The notes beneath the pieces were generated by a model, which worked only from the letters and a program-made list of their open reading frames with translations, was not told the DNA's origin and did not search any database. The position numbers and the translations under genes were made by a program. A stretch of 53,559 bases of DNA from UBA7398 sp947491605 (GTDB taxonomy: Bacteria; Actinomycetota; Actinomycetes; Nanopelagicales; Nanopelagicaceae), in assembly GCA_947491605.1 (NCBI GenBank), contig CANLJW010000004.1, positions 1 through 53,559 of the forward strand. Reading direction: 5' to 3'. The number at the start of each line of letters is the position of its first letter. Position 1 is the first letter of the stretch. Shown here piece by piece: positions 1 through 8,829 of this stretch.

Positions 1-704
1 GCGATTGAGACTAAGCCTTTAGTTGTTGCTAAACCTAATAAATAATTTGCTAAGAAATCCGCGACCCCGATAAAGGCCAACATTGGTAAATCTTTTAATT
101 TAAATCCACCGATTTGACGATAGCGCAGCGCAATTAAAATGCAGATTGAGACCGAAGTTACGCGCATCATCGTCATGGTGAGTAGCGGGCTAGTTTCTGA
201 ACCTTTTGCCATGAAAGTTAAAGCGATACCAAAACCGAAAGTTGCACCAAGTGCGTAAAAAAGCGGCTTGACTGGTAATCCATTATTTAACTCTGGCCCA
301 CTCGCACAGAATCCCCCAATTAACGCAATCACCATTCCTAGTAATTGCAGTCGCATCGGCCGTTCGCCACCAATTAACGCAATCGTAAATGGCAGTAACG
401 CGCCGAGTGAGCTAATCGGCGAAACAACTCCCATACGACCAGTAGCAAGCCCTGCATAAAATGATGTGAGCCCTAAAAACCCAGCGATGCCCGCAATTAT
501 TCCGGGTAAAAAATATCCATTCCAATCAAGAGTTGGTGCAATATAAGAACCAGAAATCAAAACTATTGCAATGCCAAAGAGCAATCCGATTGATTGTGAA
601 ACTCCAGTTACTGCAATTGACTTAAAGCGTTTCGAAAGATTGCCGCCAATGTAATCTGCAGCTCCCCAGAGCACACTTGAAACTAACGCTAATAGCGATC
701 CCAT
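1..704 (-). CDS. EamA/DMT-family transporter (3' end cut by window edge)
   Basis: Reading leftwards from the ATG at 704 gives an open frame that runs off the window (234 codons visible). The product begins MGSLLALVSSVLWGAADYIG and is a chain of hydrophobic segments separated by short basic loops, with a repeat-like second half. This is the pattern of EamA/drug-metabolite transporters (usually about 280-300 residues, ten membrane helices, metabolite export across the inner membrane); about seven or eight helices are visible. The substrate cannot be told. No close Shine-Dalgarno precedes the ATG; a GGGAGG lies about 24 bases upstream, with no ATG, GTG or TTG in frame nearer to it. It is divergent from the DUF3000 gene, with about 33 bases between the outermost possible starts. 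Confidence 0.8.
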   Translation of the reverse strand, partial: MGSLLALVSSVLWGAADYIGGNLSKRFKSIAVTGVSQSIGLLFGIAIVLISGSYIAPTLDWNGYFLPGIIAGIAGFLGLTSFYAGLATGRMGVVSPISSLGALLPFTIALIGGERPMRLQLLGMVIALIGGFCASGPELNNGLPVKPLFYALGATFGFGIALTFMAKGSETSPLLTMTMMRVTSVSICILIALRYRQIGGFKLKDLPMLAFIGVADFLANYLLGLATTKGLVSI

Positions 705-737
705 AACGGCAAAGGCTACCGCTCGCGCCTCCCTTAA

Positions 738-1349
738 ATGGTGGGTAAGTACTTTTACCCTTATCTAATGGCCCAAACCTTCAATTTCACTAAGTACGAT
801 AAGTACTTTGATGACTTTGTGATGCAGATGAAAAGCTTTGTGCCGCGCCCCGAGATTAAATTAGAAGAAGTCCCAGCGCCGCAAAAATTAGCACCACGTG
901 CTTACGCAGTTGTTGGCGATGTCGCACTTGATGAAAATGATGATGTCGCAACTGGCAGATTTGTGTTATTGCTCGATCCAGAAGGTCAAGAAGCTTGGGA
1001 TGGAAATTTTCGCTGTGTAACTTTTGTACGAGCTGCGATTGATTCTGAGATGGCAAGTGATCCGATGTTGGCCGAAGTAGGTTGGTCTTGGTTTTTAGAA
1101 TCGTTATCTAAAGCAGGGGCAGATTTCCGTGCGCCCAGTGGCACGGTTACTCGAGTTGCGAGCAAATCTTTTGGCCAACTTGTTGGTACTGACGATGACT
1201 CCGAGATCGAAATTCGAGCATCCTGGACCCCCACGCAGCCATCGCAATTAATGTTCCACGCAAAAGCCTGGATGGAATTATTAGCAGTTACATCAGGGCT
1301 CGCACCGCTTCCGGAAGGCGTTAGCTCGCTCGGGCAAAATCGTCGCTAA
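738..1349 (+). CDS. DUF3000 family protein
   Basis: The middle of the protein carries the family's recognisable stretch RPEIKLEEVPAPQKLAPRAY followed by GRFVLLLDPEGQEAWDG, and it sits directly before RNase D, as in many actinobacteria (the Rv2680-Rv2681 arrangement in mycobacteria). The function is unknown and there is no signal peptide or membrane segment. The start is uncertain: ATG 738 and ATG 768 are both possible and neither has a Shine-Dalgarno sequence, so a leaderless transcript is likely. Starting at 768 still keeps the residues that align with the family's N-terminal helix. The stop shares one base with the start of the next gene (TAATG), so the two are translationally coupled. Confidence 0.8.
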   Translation: MVGKYFYPYLMAQTFNFTKYDKYFDDFVMQMKSFVPRPEIKLEEVPAPQKLAPRAYAVVGDVALDENDDVATGRFVLLLDPEGQEAWDGNFRCVTFVRAAIDSEMASDPMLAEVGWSWFLESLSKAGADFRAPSGTVTRVASKSFGQLVGTDDDSEIEIRASWTPTQPSQLMFHAKAWMELLAVTSGLAPLPEGVSSLGQNRR

Positions 1350-2656
1350 TGGCTAAACCTTTACTAAAGCCTGTTGGCGGCACGCCCCCAATAATCTCAA
1401 CAGATTCCGCTTTTGCGGAAGCAGTAAGAGCAATTATTTCTGGTACCGGTCCGATAGCAATTGATGCTGAACGCGCATCTGGATATAGATATAGCCAACG
1501 TGCATATCTAATTCAAATAAAACGAAATGGCGGCGGGCTTCATTTAATCGATCCAATTCCGTTCGCAAAATCGGATACCGCTAAAGCGCAAATCCAAAAA
1601 CTGAACGATGCTTTAGCTGATGTTGAATGGGTAATTCATGCCAGCACCCAGGATCTACCGTGTTTGCGAGAATTCGGATTAGCGCCAAAACTACTATTTG
1701 ACACTGAATTAGGCGGTCGATTAGCTGGGTGCGAGCGAGTTGGTTTAGGACCACTAACGGAAGCGCTCTTAGATTTAACTCTTGCAAAAGAACATAGCGC
1801 AGTTGATTGGTCGTATCGCCCATTACATCCAGAATGGCTTAACTACGCGGCGCTGGACGTTGAAGTGCTCTTGGATTTAAGAAATGCCATAGAAAAATTG
1901 TTGAGCGATCAAGGTAAATTGAAATGGGCTAGTGCAGATTTTGCCGCGATACTTGCAGCACCACCAACTTCGCCGCGGAAAGATCCATGGCGTCGGACTT
2001 CGGGGATGCACAAAGTTAAAAACCGTAGAGAGTTAGCCATTATTAGAGAGCTCTGGTTAACGCGTGATGGGGTTGCAAAAGAAATTGATTTAGCTCCAGG
2101 TAAAGTTCTAAATGATGCGCTAATTATTCAAATTGCACTTGCAAAGCCAAATTCGCTACTGGAGCTAACTTCGATCCCCGCAATCTCTAATCGTCTGCGG
2201 AGTGAAGAACAGAAAAGTTTTATCCCAACTTGGTTTGCCGCAGTAGCGCGAGCGCAAGCGTTACCAGAATCAGATTTGCCAGAGAGTAAAACTATTACCG
2301 ATGCGATGCCGCCGATAAAAGTTTGGCGGGATAAATTTCCGCTACCCTACGCCCGTTTAACCCATGCCCGATCTGCAGTTGCAAATTTGGGCGTTGAGTT
2401 AGCGATACCAACGGAGAATTTAATTTCGCCAGAAATAATCAGACGGGTTGCTTGGTTAAGTCAGAGCGATACCGCTTTAATCGGTAGTTCGGATCGAGTT
2501 TTCGAACGGATGATTGGTTTTGGCGCTCGACAATGGCAGGCGGAATTAACTGCGGAATTGGTTGCGGCAGGGCTTACAAATGACCAACCGTTACTCATAC
2601 CAGAGCCCGAAGCTGAGTCAGAATCTGCGGAAACAGGCCTCGAAACCACGATTTAA
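1349..2656 (+). CDS. rnd: Ribonuclease D (DEDD exonuclease with HRDC domain)
   Basis: This is a 3'-5' exoribonuclease for tRNA and stable RNA trimming. The N-terminal half is a DEDDy exonuclease domain: the D-x-E pair at residues 39/41, a second Asp at 102 in STQDLPCL, and the Y-x3-D motif at 166/170 (YAALD). These are the four metal-binding acids plus the tyrosine. Residues from about 215 onward form the HRDC nucleic-acid-binding region with a further helical tail. The length of 435 residues is typical of actinobacterial RNase D. It overlaps the DUF3000 stop codon by one base. An 11-bp inverted repeat follows its stop. Confidence 0.92.
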   Translation: MAKPLLKPVGGTPPIISTDSAFAEAVRAIISGTGPIAIDAERASGYRYSQRAYLIQIKRNGGGLHLIDPIPFAKSDTAKAQIQKLNDALADVEWVIHASTQDLPCLREFGLAPKLLFDTELGGRLAGCERVGLGPLTEALLDLTLAKEHSAVDWSYRPLHPEWLNYAALDVEVLLDLRNAIEKLLSDQGKLKWASADFAAILAAPPTSPRKDPWRRTSGMHKVKNRRELAIIRELWLTRDGVAKEIDLAPGKVLNDALIIQIALAKPNSLLELTSIPAISNRLRSEEQKSFIPTWFAAVARAQALPESDLPESKTITDAMPPIKVWRDKFPLPYARLTHARSAVANLGVELAIPTENLISPEIIRRVAWLSQSDTALIGSSDRVFERMIGFGARQWQAELTAELVAAGLTNDQPLLIPEPEAESESAETGLETTI

Positions 2657-2666
2657 GTGTGACTGG

Positions 2667-2694
2667 AATTACGCAACACTTAAGTTGCGTAATT
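2667..2694. repeat. 11-bp perfect inverted repeat upstream of the FTR1 gene
   Basis: AATTACGCAAC at 2667-2677 is exactly complementary to GTTGCGTAATT at 2684-2694, with a six-base loop. It lies between the RNase D stop and the FTR1 start, 26 bases before the ATG. There is no T-run on either side, so it is not a standard intrinsic terminator. It could be an operator or an RNA hairpin in the FTR1 leader. I found no good IdeR/DtxR or Fur box here. Confidence 0.55.
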
Positions 2695-2720
2695 GCTAAC
2701 TACCCTAATAGGCTAAGTCC

Positions 2721-3542
2721 ATGTTAAGTACATTTCTAATCGCCCTTCGTGAGGGGCTAGAGGCTGCATTAATTGTGGGAATTTTGGTTGCATATGTAGT
2801 CAAGACAGATCGTAGAAATTTACTTGCCCCAATTTGGAGCGGTGTGGCATTGGCACTTGCTGCCAGCTTTGCACTGGGCGGCTTTTTATCCTTCACCTCA
2901 ACTGAATTAAGTGAGCGCGGTGAGCAATTCTTTGCTGGTACGACATCATTTTTGGCAGTGGGTCTAGTTACCTGGATGGTTTTTTGGATGAAGCGGGCAG
3001 CAAGAACTTTAAGAGATGAGTTGCATGGCAAGGTTGATAACGCCCTCTCTGCTGGTCCATTAGCAATAGCGGCTGCAGCCTTTTTTGCAGTAGCCCGTGA
3101 AGGGTTAGAAACTGCGCTATTTGTTTATACAAACTTCAAGACAGTTGCTGCAACATCCTCAGCATCTGTTGGATTAGTTTTAGGGTTAACTCTGGCGGTA
3201 GTTTTGGGGTATTTAATCTACAACCGAGCTATCAAACTTAATCTAAGTAAGTTTTTTACTATCACTGGTATTGCGCTGATTGTTGTGGCAGCAGGAGTTC
3301 TCTCCTATGGAGTGCATGAGTTTCAAGAGCTTGGTTGGATACCAGGTGATGGCTCATACGCTTGGGATATCTCATCATTCATGGCGAAGGATTCAATAGC
3401 TGGCTCGGTACTTGCCGGCACTATTGGTTTTGATGTTGATACCTCATGGATCCAGCTTTTCGTTTGGGCGGCGTATCTATCTATTGTGCTTCGCCTTTAT
3501 ACAAAGCCGGCAAAGCCTGCTAAAACCCCAATCGCCGCTTAA
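2721..3542 (+). CDS. efeU: FTR1/EfeU-type high-affinity iron permease
   Basis: This is an integral membrane iron permease of the FTR1 family (273 residues, about seven hydrophobic segments). It has the two diagnostic R-E-x-x-E motifs: REGLE at residues 10-14 and again at 126-130, each inside a membrane helix, where the family binds ferric iron during transport. In the EfeUOB system the permease works with the secreted EfeO and the haem peroxidase EfeB, and in fungi with a multicopper oxidase; no such partner is next to this gene. The C-terminus is a short lysine-proline tail. An 11-bp inverted repeat lies just upstream. The iron role is known for the family; regulation by iron is inference. 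Confidence 0.88.
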   Translation: MLSTFLIALREGLEAALIVGILVAYVVKTDRRNLLAPIWSGVALALAASFALGGFLSFTSTELSERGEQFFAGTTSFLAVGLVTWMVFWMKRAARTLRDELHGKVDNALSAGPLAIAAAAFFAVAREGLETALFVYTNFKTVAATSSASVGLVLGLTLAVVLGYLIYNRAIKLNLSKFFTITGIALIVVAAGVLSYGVHEFQELGWIPGDGSYAWDISSFMAKDSIAGSVLAGTIGFDVDTSWIQLFVWAAYLSIVLRLYTKPAKPAKTPIAA

Positions 3543-3567
3543 CCTCACACCGCTCCGCATTCACTTT

Positions 3568-3589
3568 TAGGTTACCGACAGGTAACCTA
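3568..3589. promoter_or_regulatory. Palindrome upstream of the beta-oxidation operon (candidate operator)
   Basis: TAGGTTACC at 3568-3576 is repeated as its exact complement GGTAACCTA at 3581-3589, with a GACA spacer, ending 26 bases before the thiolase ATG. The size and symmetry fit a TetR/FadR-type repressor site; no T-run follows, which argues against a terminator. The left half TAGGTTAC also occurs in the upstream region of the acyl-ACP desaturase (17641-17648). Regulator identity is inference. Confidence 0.5.
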
Positions 3590-3615
3590 GGGGCAACTGC
3601 TGAGAAGAGGGATAA

Positions 3616-4824
3616 ATGGCAACTACGCCGAATTCACTTAACACCGTTGTGCTAGTCGATGCGGTGCGGACCCCATTTGGAAAAGCCGGCAGTTTATACG
3701 CTGGTACGCGCGCTGATGACTTAATGGTTCGTTGTATTCGCGGTTTGTTAGAACGCAATCCATCAGTTCCGCTATCGGCAATCGATGAAGTTGCTGTTGC
3801 AGCTGCAACCCAGTCCGGTGATCAAGGAATGAATATTGGACGGAGCGCTGCGCTATTAGCAGGGCTGCCAAATACCGTACCTGGCTATTCGATTGACCGT
3901 TGGTGCGCCGGAGCGATGACTGCTGTAACAACAATTTCGGGCGCAATCGCAATGGGACTTTACGATCTCGCAATTGCTGGCGGCGTAGAACATATGGGCA
4001 ACCATCCGATGGGCGAAGGTATTGACCCTAACCCACGATATTTATCAGAGAAGATTGTTGATACCGATGCGTTGAGCATGGGAAATACTGCGGAACGATT
4101 ACATGATCGGTTTCCGCATTTAACTAAAGAGCGCGCTGATAAATATGCCGTGAACTCACAAGTTAAAACCGCAGCTGCATATGCTGCTGGAAAAATTCAA
4201 CCAAATTTAATTCCAATGGCTGCGCGCAGCGCTGAACTTGGTTGGGGCATTGCAACAGTCGACGAACCGCCACGACCTGGCACAACTTTAGAAGCACTTG
4301 CTGCACTTAAAACTCCATTCCGCGCAGCTGGCCGCGTAACTGCTGGCAATGCAGCGGGTTTAAATGATGGCGCAACAGCAGCGCTACTTGCAAGCGAATC
4401 AAAAGCAAAAGAATTGGGTTTAACAGTTAAAGCAAAATTAGTTTCATTTGCATTCGCTGGCGTTGAACCAGAAGTTATGGGTTATGGCCCAGTTCCTGCA
4501 ACGATTAAAGCGCTCGCAAAAGCTGGCTTAACCATTGAAGATATTGGGCTATTTGAAGTTAATGAAGCATTCGCAATTCAAGTAATTGCATTCTTAGATC
4601 ACTTTGGTATGGCCGATGATGATCCACGGGTAAATATTTATGGCGGCGCAATTGCAGTTGGCCATCCCCTGGCTTCATCTGGCGTTCGCCTCATGCTCAA
4701 TTTGGCTGAAGGATTTAAGGAACACCCTGAAGTTAAATATGGAATAACCACCATGTGTATTGGACTTGGTATGGGTGGCACTGTGATTTGGGAAAATCCA
4801 CAATTCAACGGGGGTAAGAAATAA
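3616..4824 (+). CDS. fadA: Acetyl-CoA C-acyltransferase (3-ketoacyl-CoA thiolase)
   Basis: This is a thiolase of 402 residues that cleaves 3-ketoacyl-CoA to acetyl-CoA and a shortened acyl-CoA in beta-oxidation. The nucleophilic Cys is at 97 (DRWCAGAM), the catalytic His at 350 in GGAIAVGHP, and the second active-site Cys at 381 (CIGLGMGGT). The motif around Cys97 is CAGAM rather than the common CSSG, which also occurs in actinobacterial FadA proteins. An AGAGGG ribosome site precedes the ATG. Its stop overlaps the next start by one base, so it forms a coupled two-gene operon with the FadB-type protein. A 22-bp palindrome in its upstream region is a likely operator. Confidence 0.93.
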   Translation: MATTPNSLNTVVLVDAVRTPFGKAGSLYAGTRADDLMVRCIRGLLERNPSVPLSAIDEVAVAAATQSGDQGMNIGRSAALLAGLPNTVPGYSIDRWCAGAMTAVTTISGAIAMGLYDLAIAGGVEHMGNHPMGEGIDPNPRYLSEKIVDTDALSMGNTAERLHDRFPHLTKERADKYAVNSQVKTAAAYAAGKIQPNLIPMAARSAELGWGIATVDEPPRPGTTLEALAALKTPFRAAGRVTAGNAAGLNDGATAALLASESKAKELGLTVKAKLVSFAFAGVEPEVMGYGPVPATIKALAKAGLTIEDIGLFEVNEAFAIQVIAFLDHFGMADDDPRVNIYGGAIAVGHPLASSGVRLMLNLAEGFKEHPEVKYGITTMCIGLGMGGTVIWENPQFNGGKK

Positions 4825-6932
4825 TGGCTGAGATTATTCTTCCAGAAGGTGCACCGGAAGAAGTAGTAACGAATGCGCTAGTTAGAGAAATAGATCTCAA
4901 CGCCTTTGGTGCAACCGGAACCCTCTCATTAATTACTTTAGATAACGGGCAAGATCACAATCGCCCAAATACTTTTGGTCCAAAATCTGTGATGGCGTTG
5001 AACGAAGCCATCACTATTGCCGAGAAAAGTGCATCGGTTGCAATTGCAATTACTGGGAAGCCATTTATCTTTGCCGCTGGTGCTGATTTATCTGGAATGG
5101 CTTTCTTGCAAGATCGTTCCCAAGCCCTCGCAATTGGTAAACTTGGCCACGATGTTTTTCGCAGGTTAGGCGAAAATAAGAAACCTACTTTTGCTTTTAT
5201 CAACGGGTTAGCACTTGGTGGCGGTTTAGAAGTTGGTTTGCATTGTAATTATCGCACCGTAGCAACTACTGCCTTTACTGGCCAGCCAGAATGTTTTCTA
5301 GGCCTAGTTCCAGGATGGGGCGGCGCAACTATATTGCCAAAACTTATTGGCCCGGAAAATGCAGTGCAAATAATAATTTTGAACGCGCTTAATAACAACA
5401 CCATGATGAAAGCAAAAGATGCGTTGGCGCTAGGTGTTGCTGATGCGGTTTATGAACCTGCCGATTTTCTCGAAAATTCAATTTTGTTTGCAGCAAAGAT
5501 CATCTCTGGTAAAACTAATATCGCGCGCAAAGATTTCACTAACGAAGAAGCAGCGTGGAATACCGCAATCGCAACCGGTAAAGCTGCCGTAGCTAAGAAA
5601 TACGGTGGTGCAGATATCGAATCCCCCGCTCGTGCGCTCGAACTAATTGCAGCAGCTCGAACTAATACTCTCAGCGCAGGTTTCGATGCAGAAGACCAAG
5701 CGCTCGCTGACCTCACCATGAGCAATCCACTTCGCGCCTCCTTGTACGCTTTCAATTTGATTCAGAAGAAACGAAAGAAAGTTGAAGGTGCGCCAAAATC
5801 AGCGCTAGCTCGCAAAGTTGCAAAAGTTGGCATAGTCGGCGCTGGTTTGATGGCATCCCAACTTGCTCTGATCATGGTTCGAAATCTTAAAGTTCCAGTC
5901 GTAATGACCGATTTAGATCAAGAGCGAGTCAATAAAGGCGTTGCTTGGGTGCATGCTGAACTTGAAAAACTTGTAGCTAAGAAACGAATGAGCGCCGAGT
6001 CCGCTCGTCGATTAGCGCTTTTGGTGACCGGCTCGGTAGATCAAAACGTATTTGCCAATGCAGATTTTGTGATCGAGGCAATTTTTGAAGAGCTCTCATT
6101 AAAGCAAGAGTTATTTAAAAAGTTAGAGACCATCGTTACGCCTGAATGTGTTCTTGCTACCAATACTTCTTCGCTATCGGTCGAGAAGATGACAATCGGC
6201 CTGAAAAATCCAGAACGCGTTATCGGATTCCATTTCTTCAACCCAGTGGCAATCATGCCGCTACTTGAAGTGGCCCGTACCTCTGCCACCGATGATGCCA
6301 CAACTGCCACTGCAATCAACGTCGGCAAAGAGTTAAAAAAGACCATGATCATCTGCAAAGATGCACCAGGTTTTGTGGTTAATCGATTGCTAACTAGATT
6401 TATGGGAGAAGTCACCGACGCGATGGATGAAGGCACGGCTCCAGATGTTGCTGATAACGCAATGAAATCGCTCGGTTTTCCGATGTCGCCATTTCAATTA
6501 TTAGGTTTAGTTGGACCAGGAGTTGCGCTACATGTCGCGGAAACTTTGAATACTAATTTAGGACCGCGTTATAGAATTTCGCCAACTATGCAACGCTTAG
6601 TTAAGGATGGTGTAAAAACTTTCTATATAAAGAAAGATGATGGCACTTTCGGAGCTAATCCAGCTGCACTCGCTCTTATAGAAAAAGGAAGTAACCCTTC
6701 GACCGCCGAGCAAGTAAGGATGCGTGCGCTAACTGCGCTGGCGGAAGAAGCTCGGATGATGCTCGATGAAGGCGTGATTTCATCACCTGCTGAAATTGAT
6801 TTATGTATGTTGCTTGGCGCTGGTTGGCCGATGCATCTCGGTGGAATATTGCCGTACTTAGATCGTGAAGGTGTGAGCGAATCTGTTACTGGGAAGCGCT
6901 TTCATCCGGCCGGAGTTGCCTCACTGGCTTAG
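4824..6932 (+). CDS. fadB: Bifunctional enoyl-CoA hydratase / 3-hydroxyacyl-CoA dehydrogenase
   Basis: A fused beta-oxidation enzyme (702 residues) for the hydration and NAD-dependent oxidation steps between acyl-CoA dehydrogenase and thiolase. Residues 1 to about 300 are a crotonase fold: AAGADL at 84-89 forms the oxyanion hole, and Glu136 (GGGLEVG) and Glu156 (QPECFLG) fit the catalytic acids. The second half begins with the Rossmann motif GAGLMASQ (about residue 340) and contains HFFNPV with the catalytic His, followed by the C-terminal dehydrogenase domains. No acyl-CoA dehydrogenase or ligase gene is nearby. Its last 47 bases are also coding on the opposite strand (end of dxs). Confidence 0.93.
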   Translation: MAEIILPEGAPEEVVTNALVREIDLNAFGATGTLSLITLDNGQDHNRPNTFGPKSVMALNEAITIAEKSASVAIAITGKPFIFAAGADLSGMAFLQDRSQALAIGKLGHDVFRRLGENKKPTFAFINGLALGGGLEVGLHCNYRTVATTAFTGQPECFLGLVPGWGGATILPKLIGPENAVQIIILNALNNNTMMKAKDALALGVADAVYEPADFLENSILFAAKIISGKTNIARKDFTNEEAAWNTAIATGKAAVAKKYGGADIESPARALELIAAARTNTLSAGFDAEDQALADLTMSNPLRASLYAFNLIQKKRKKVEGAPKSALARKVAKVGIVGAGLMASQLALIMVRNLKVPVVMTDLDQERVNKGVAWVHAELEKLVAKKRMSAESARRLALLVTGSVDQNVFANADFVIEAIFEELSLKQELFKKLETIVTPECVLATNTSSLSVEKMTIGLKNPERVIGFHFFNPVAIMPLLEVARTSATDDATTATAINVGKELKKTMIICKDAPGFVVNRLLTRFMGEVTDAMDEGTAPDVADNAMKSLGFPMSPFQLLGLVGPGVALHVAETLNTNLGPRYRISPTMQRLVKDGVKTFYIKKDDGTFGANPAALALIEKGSNPSTAEQVRMRALTALAEEARMMLDEGVISSPAEIDLCMLLGAGWPMHLGGILPYLDREGVSESVTGKRFHPAGVASLA

Positions 6933-8829
6933 TTTGTGAGTTACTCTCTTCAACTTCAACAAGAGAACTATTCCACTCGACCAAAGATCTAGTAATGGTC
7001 TGCGCTGAAATGCCGATTTCTTCTAAAATTTGGCTGCGCTTGCCGTGTTCAAAAAATTGTAACGGTACCCCGATTGAATGTATCGGAATATTTAAACCAG
7101 CTTCCCGAAACATTTCAGAGATGGTGCTACCGATTCCGCCGTGCTTTATTCCATCCTCAATCACAACTACGCTCTGATAGCGCTGCGCCATGGTTATTAA
7201 TGATGTTGGTAGCGGCTTAACCCAACGTGGATCAATAACGGTTACACCAACGCCTTCGCGATAAGCCTGACCGGCTGCTTCAACTGCAACTTGCGCCATC
7301 GCGCCTACGCTAATAAGCAATACATCAGCGCTTTCGCCGCGATACAAAACATCAATGCCATCGCGCCGTTCAAATGCTGGAATATCTGGTTGAACTGCTC
7401 CTTTAGGGAAACGGATAAGCGATGGACGATCACTTATTTCAAGTGATTCACGGAGCGTTTCGCGCAATCGGGCGCCATCGCGTGGCGCTGCGACGCAAAG
7501 CGTTGGCACAATTCCAGTTAAAGCTAAATCCCAAATTCCATTATGCGATGGGCCATCATCGCCAGTAATTCCAGATCTATCTAAAACAAATGTGACGCCT
7601 GCTTTGTGTAACGCGACATCTAATAAAAGTTGATCGAAGGCACGATTTAAAAATGTTGAGTAAACCGCAACCACGGGGTGTAATCCGGTAAATGCCATAC
7701 CCGCTGCTGCGGTTGTTGCATGTTGTTCGGCAATGCCAACATCAAGAGTGCGATCTGGAAATTCTTTTTGAAATGCATCTAGGCCAGTTGGTCCAAGCAT
7801 TGCTGCAGTAATTGCGACTAAATCTTTTCGTTCGTGTCCTAATTCGATTAGCGCGTTAGAGAATACGCTGGTCCAAGATGCTGAAGACTTTGAAAGTGGC
7901 GTACCAGTATCTGGATCAACGATTCCAACAGCGTGAAATTTCTCGGCTTCATCGTTTACAGCCGGTGCGTGACCACGACCTTTTTCGGTGATTACGTGAA
8001 CTATTACCGGCGCTCCAAATTTCTTAGCCCGTTCAAGCGTACTTTCAAGTTCTTCAATGTTATGACCATTAATTGGTCCTAGATATTTCAGCCCTAAATC
8101 CTCAAACATTCCTTGCGGTGCAACGATGTCCTTAATTCCTTTTTTCACGCCATGCAGAGTTTCATAAATTGGATGGCCGACCACCGGAGTTTTTTCTAAT
8201 ACACCTTTCCCCCAGTCCAAGAATTTTTCATACCCTTGGGTTGCTCGTAGCGTTGATAAGTGCGCAGCTAACCCGCCAATGGTCGGCGAATAAGAACGTG
8301 CATTATCATTTACCACAATTACTAATTTCAAATTTGATGTTGCTGCAATGTTGTTTAACGCTTCCCATGACATGCCGCCGGTAAGGGCACCATCTCCTAC
8401 TACCGCAACTACGGTTCGATCGTGCTCACCTTTGATTGCAAAACCTCGGGCAATCCCATCCGCCCAGGAAAGTGCAGTAGATGCGTGCGAATTTTCAATT
8501 ACATCGTGTTCGCTCTCGCTGCGATTCGGGTAGCCAGCAATGCCACCGCGTTGACGCAATTTTTCAAAACCAGCGATTCGTCCGGTTAGCATTTTATGAA
8601 CATAAGATTGGTGTCCAGTGTCAAAAAGCAAGACATCTTTAGGAGATTCAAATACTCGATGAAGCGCGAGCGTTAATTCCACTACACCTAAATTTGGACC
8701 GAGATGGCCGCCACTTTTCGATACTTTTTCAATTAAGAAATCTCTTATCTCGCTAGATAGCGCAGTAAGTTGTAGATAATCTAATTTTGAAAGATCATCC
8801 GGTGAATTAATCTGCGAAAGTAAGGTCAT
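6886..8829 (-). CDS. dxs: 1-deoxy-D-xylulose-5-phosphate synthase
   Basis: First enzyme of the MEP isoprenoid pathway: condenses pyruvate with glyceraldehyde-3-phosphate using thiamine diphosphate. The protein is 647 residues, normal for the family. Visible marks are DTGHQSYVHKMLTG near residue 70, the TPP/Mg motif GDGALTGGMSWEALNN in the N-terminal domain, and DRSGITGDDGPSHNG in the pyrimidine-binding domain, followed by a transketolase C-terminal domain. Its ATG overlaps the acnA stop (ATGA), so it is probably translated from the acnA transcript. The 3' end overlaps fadB by 47 bases in convergent orientation. Confidence 0.96.
   Translation of the reverse strand: MTLLSQINSPDDLSKLDYLQLTALSSEIRDFLIEKVSKSGGHLGPNLGVVELTLALHRVFESPKDVLLFDTGHQSYVHKMLTGRIAGFEKLRQRGGIAGYPNRSESEHDVIENSHASTALSWADGIARGFAIKGEHDRTVVAVVGDGALTGGMSWEALNNIAATSNLKLVIVVNDNARSYSPTIGGLAAHLSTLRATQGYEKFLDWGKGVLEKTPVVGHPIYETLHGVKKGIKDIVAPQGMFEDLGLKYLGPINGHNIEELESTLERAKKFGAPVIVHVITEKGRGHAPAVNDEAEKFHAVGIVDPDTGTPLSKSSASWTSVFSNALIELGHERKDLVAITAAMLGPTGLDAFQKEFPDRTLDVGIAEQHATTAAAGMAFTGLHPVVAVYSTFLNRAFDQLLLDVALHKAGVTFVLDRSGITGDDGPSHNGIWDLALTGIVPTLCVAAPRDGARLRETLRESLEISDRPSLIRFPKGAVQPDIPAFERRDGIDVLYRGESADVLLISVGAMAQVAVEAAGQAYREGVGVTVIDPRWVKPLPTSLITMAQRYQSVVVIEDGIKHGGIGSTISEMFREAGLNIPIHSIGVPLQFFEHGKRSQILEEIGISAQTITRSLVEWNSSLVEVEESNSQTKPVRQLRPDESASQ

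Noticed and set aside
2695..2717. IdeR/DtxR iron box before FTR1
   Set aside because: The sequence around GCTAACTACCC and TAGGCTAAG only loosely resembles the consensus, and the half-sites are not in register.
3568..3589. Palindrome as an intrinsic terminator after the FTR1 gene
   Set aside because: No T-run follows the stem in either direction and it lies within 50 bases of the thiolase start; an operator is more likely.
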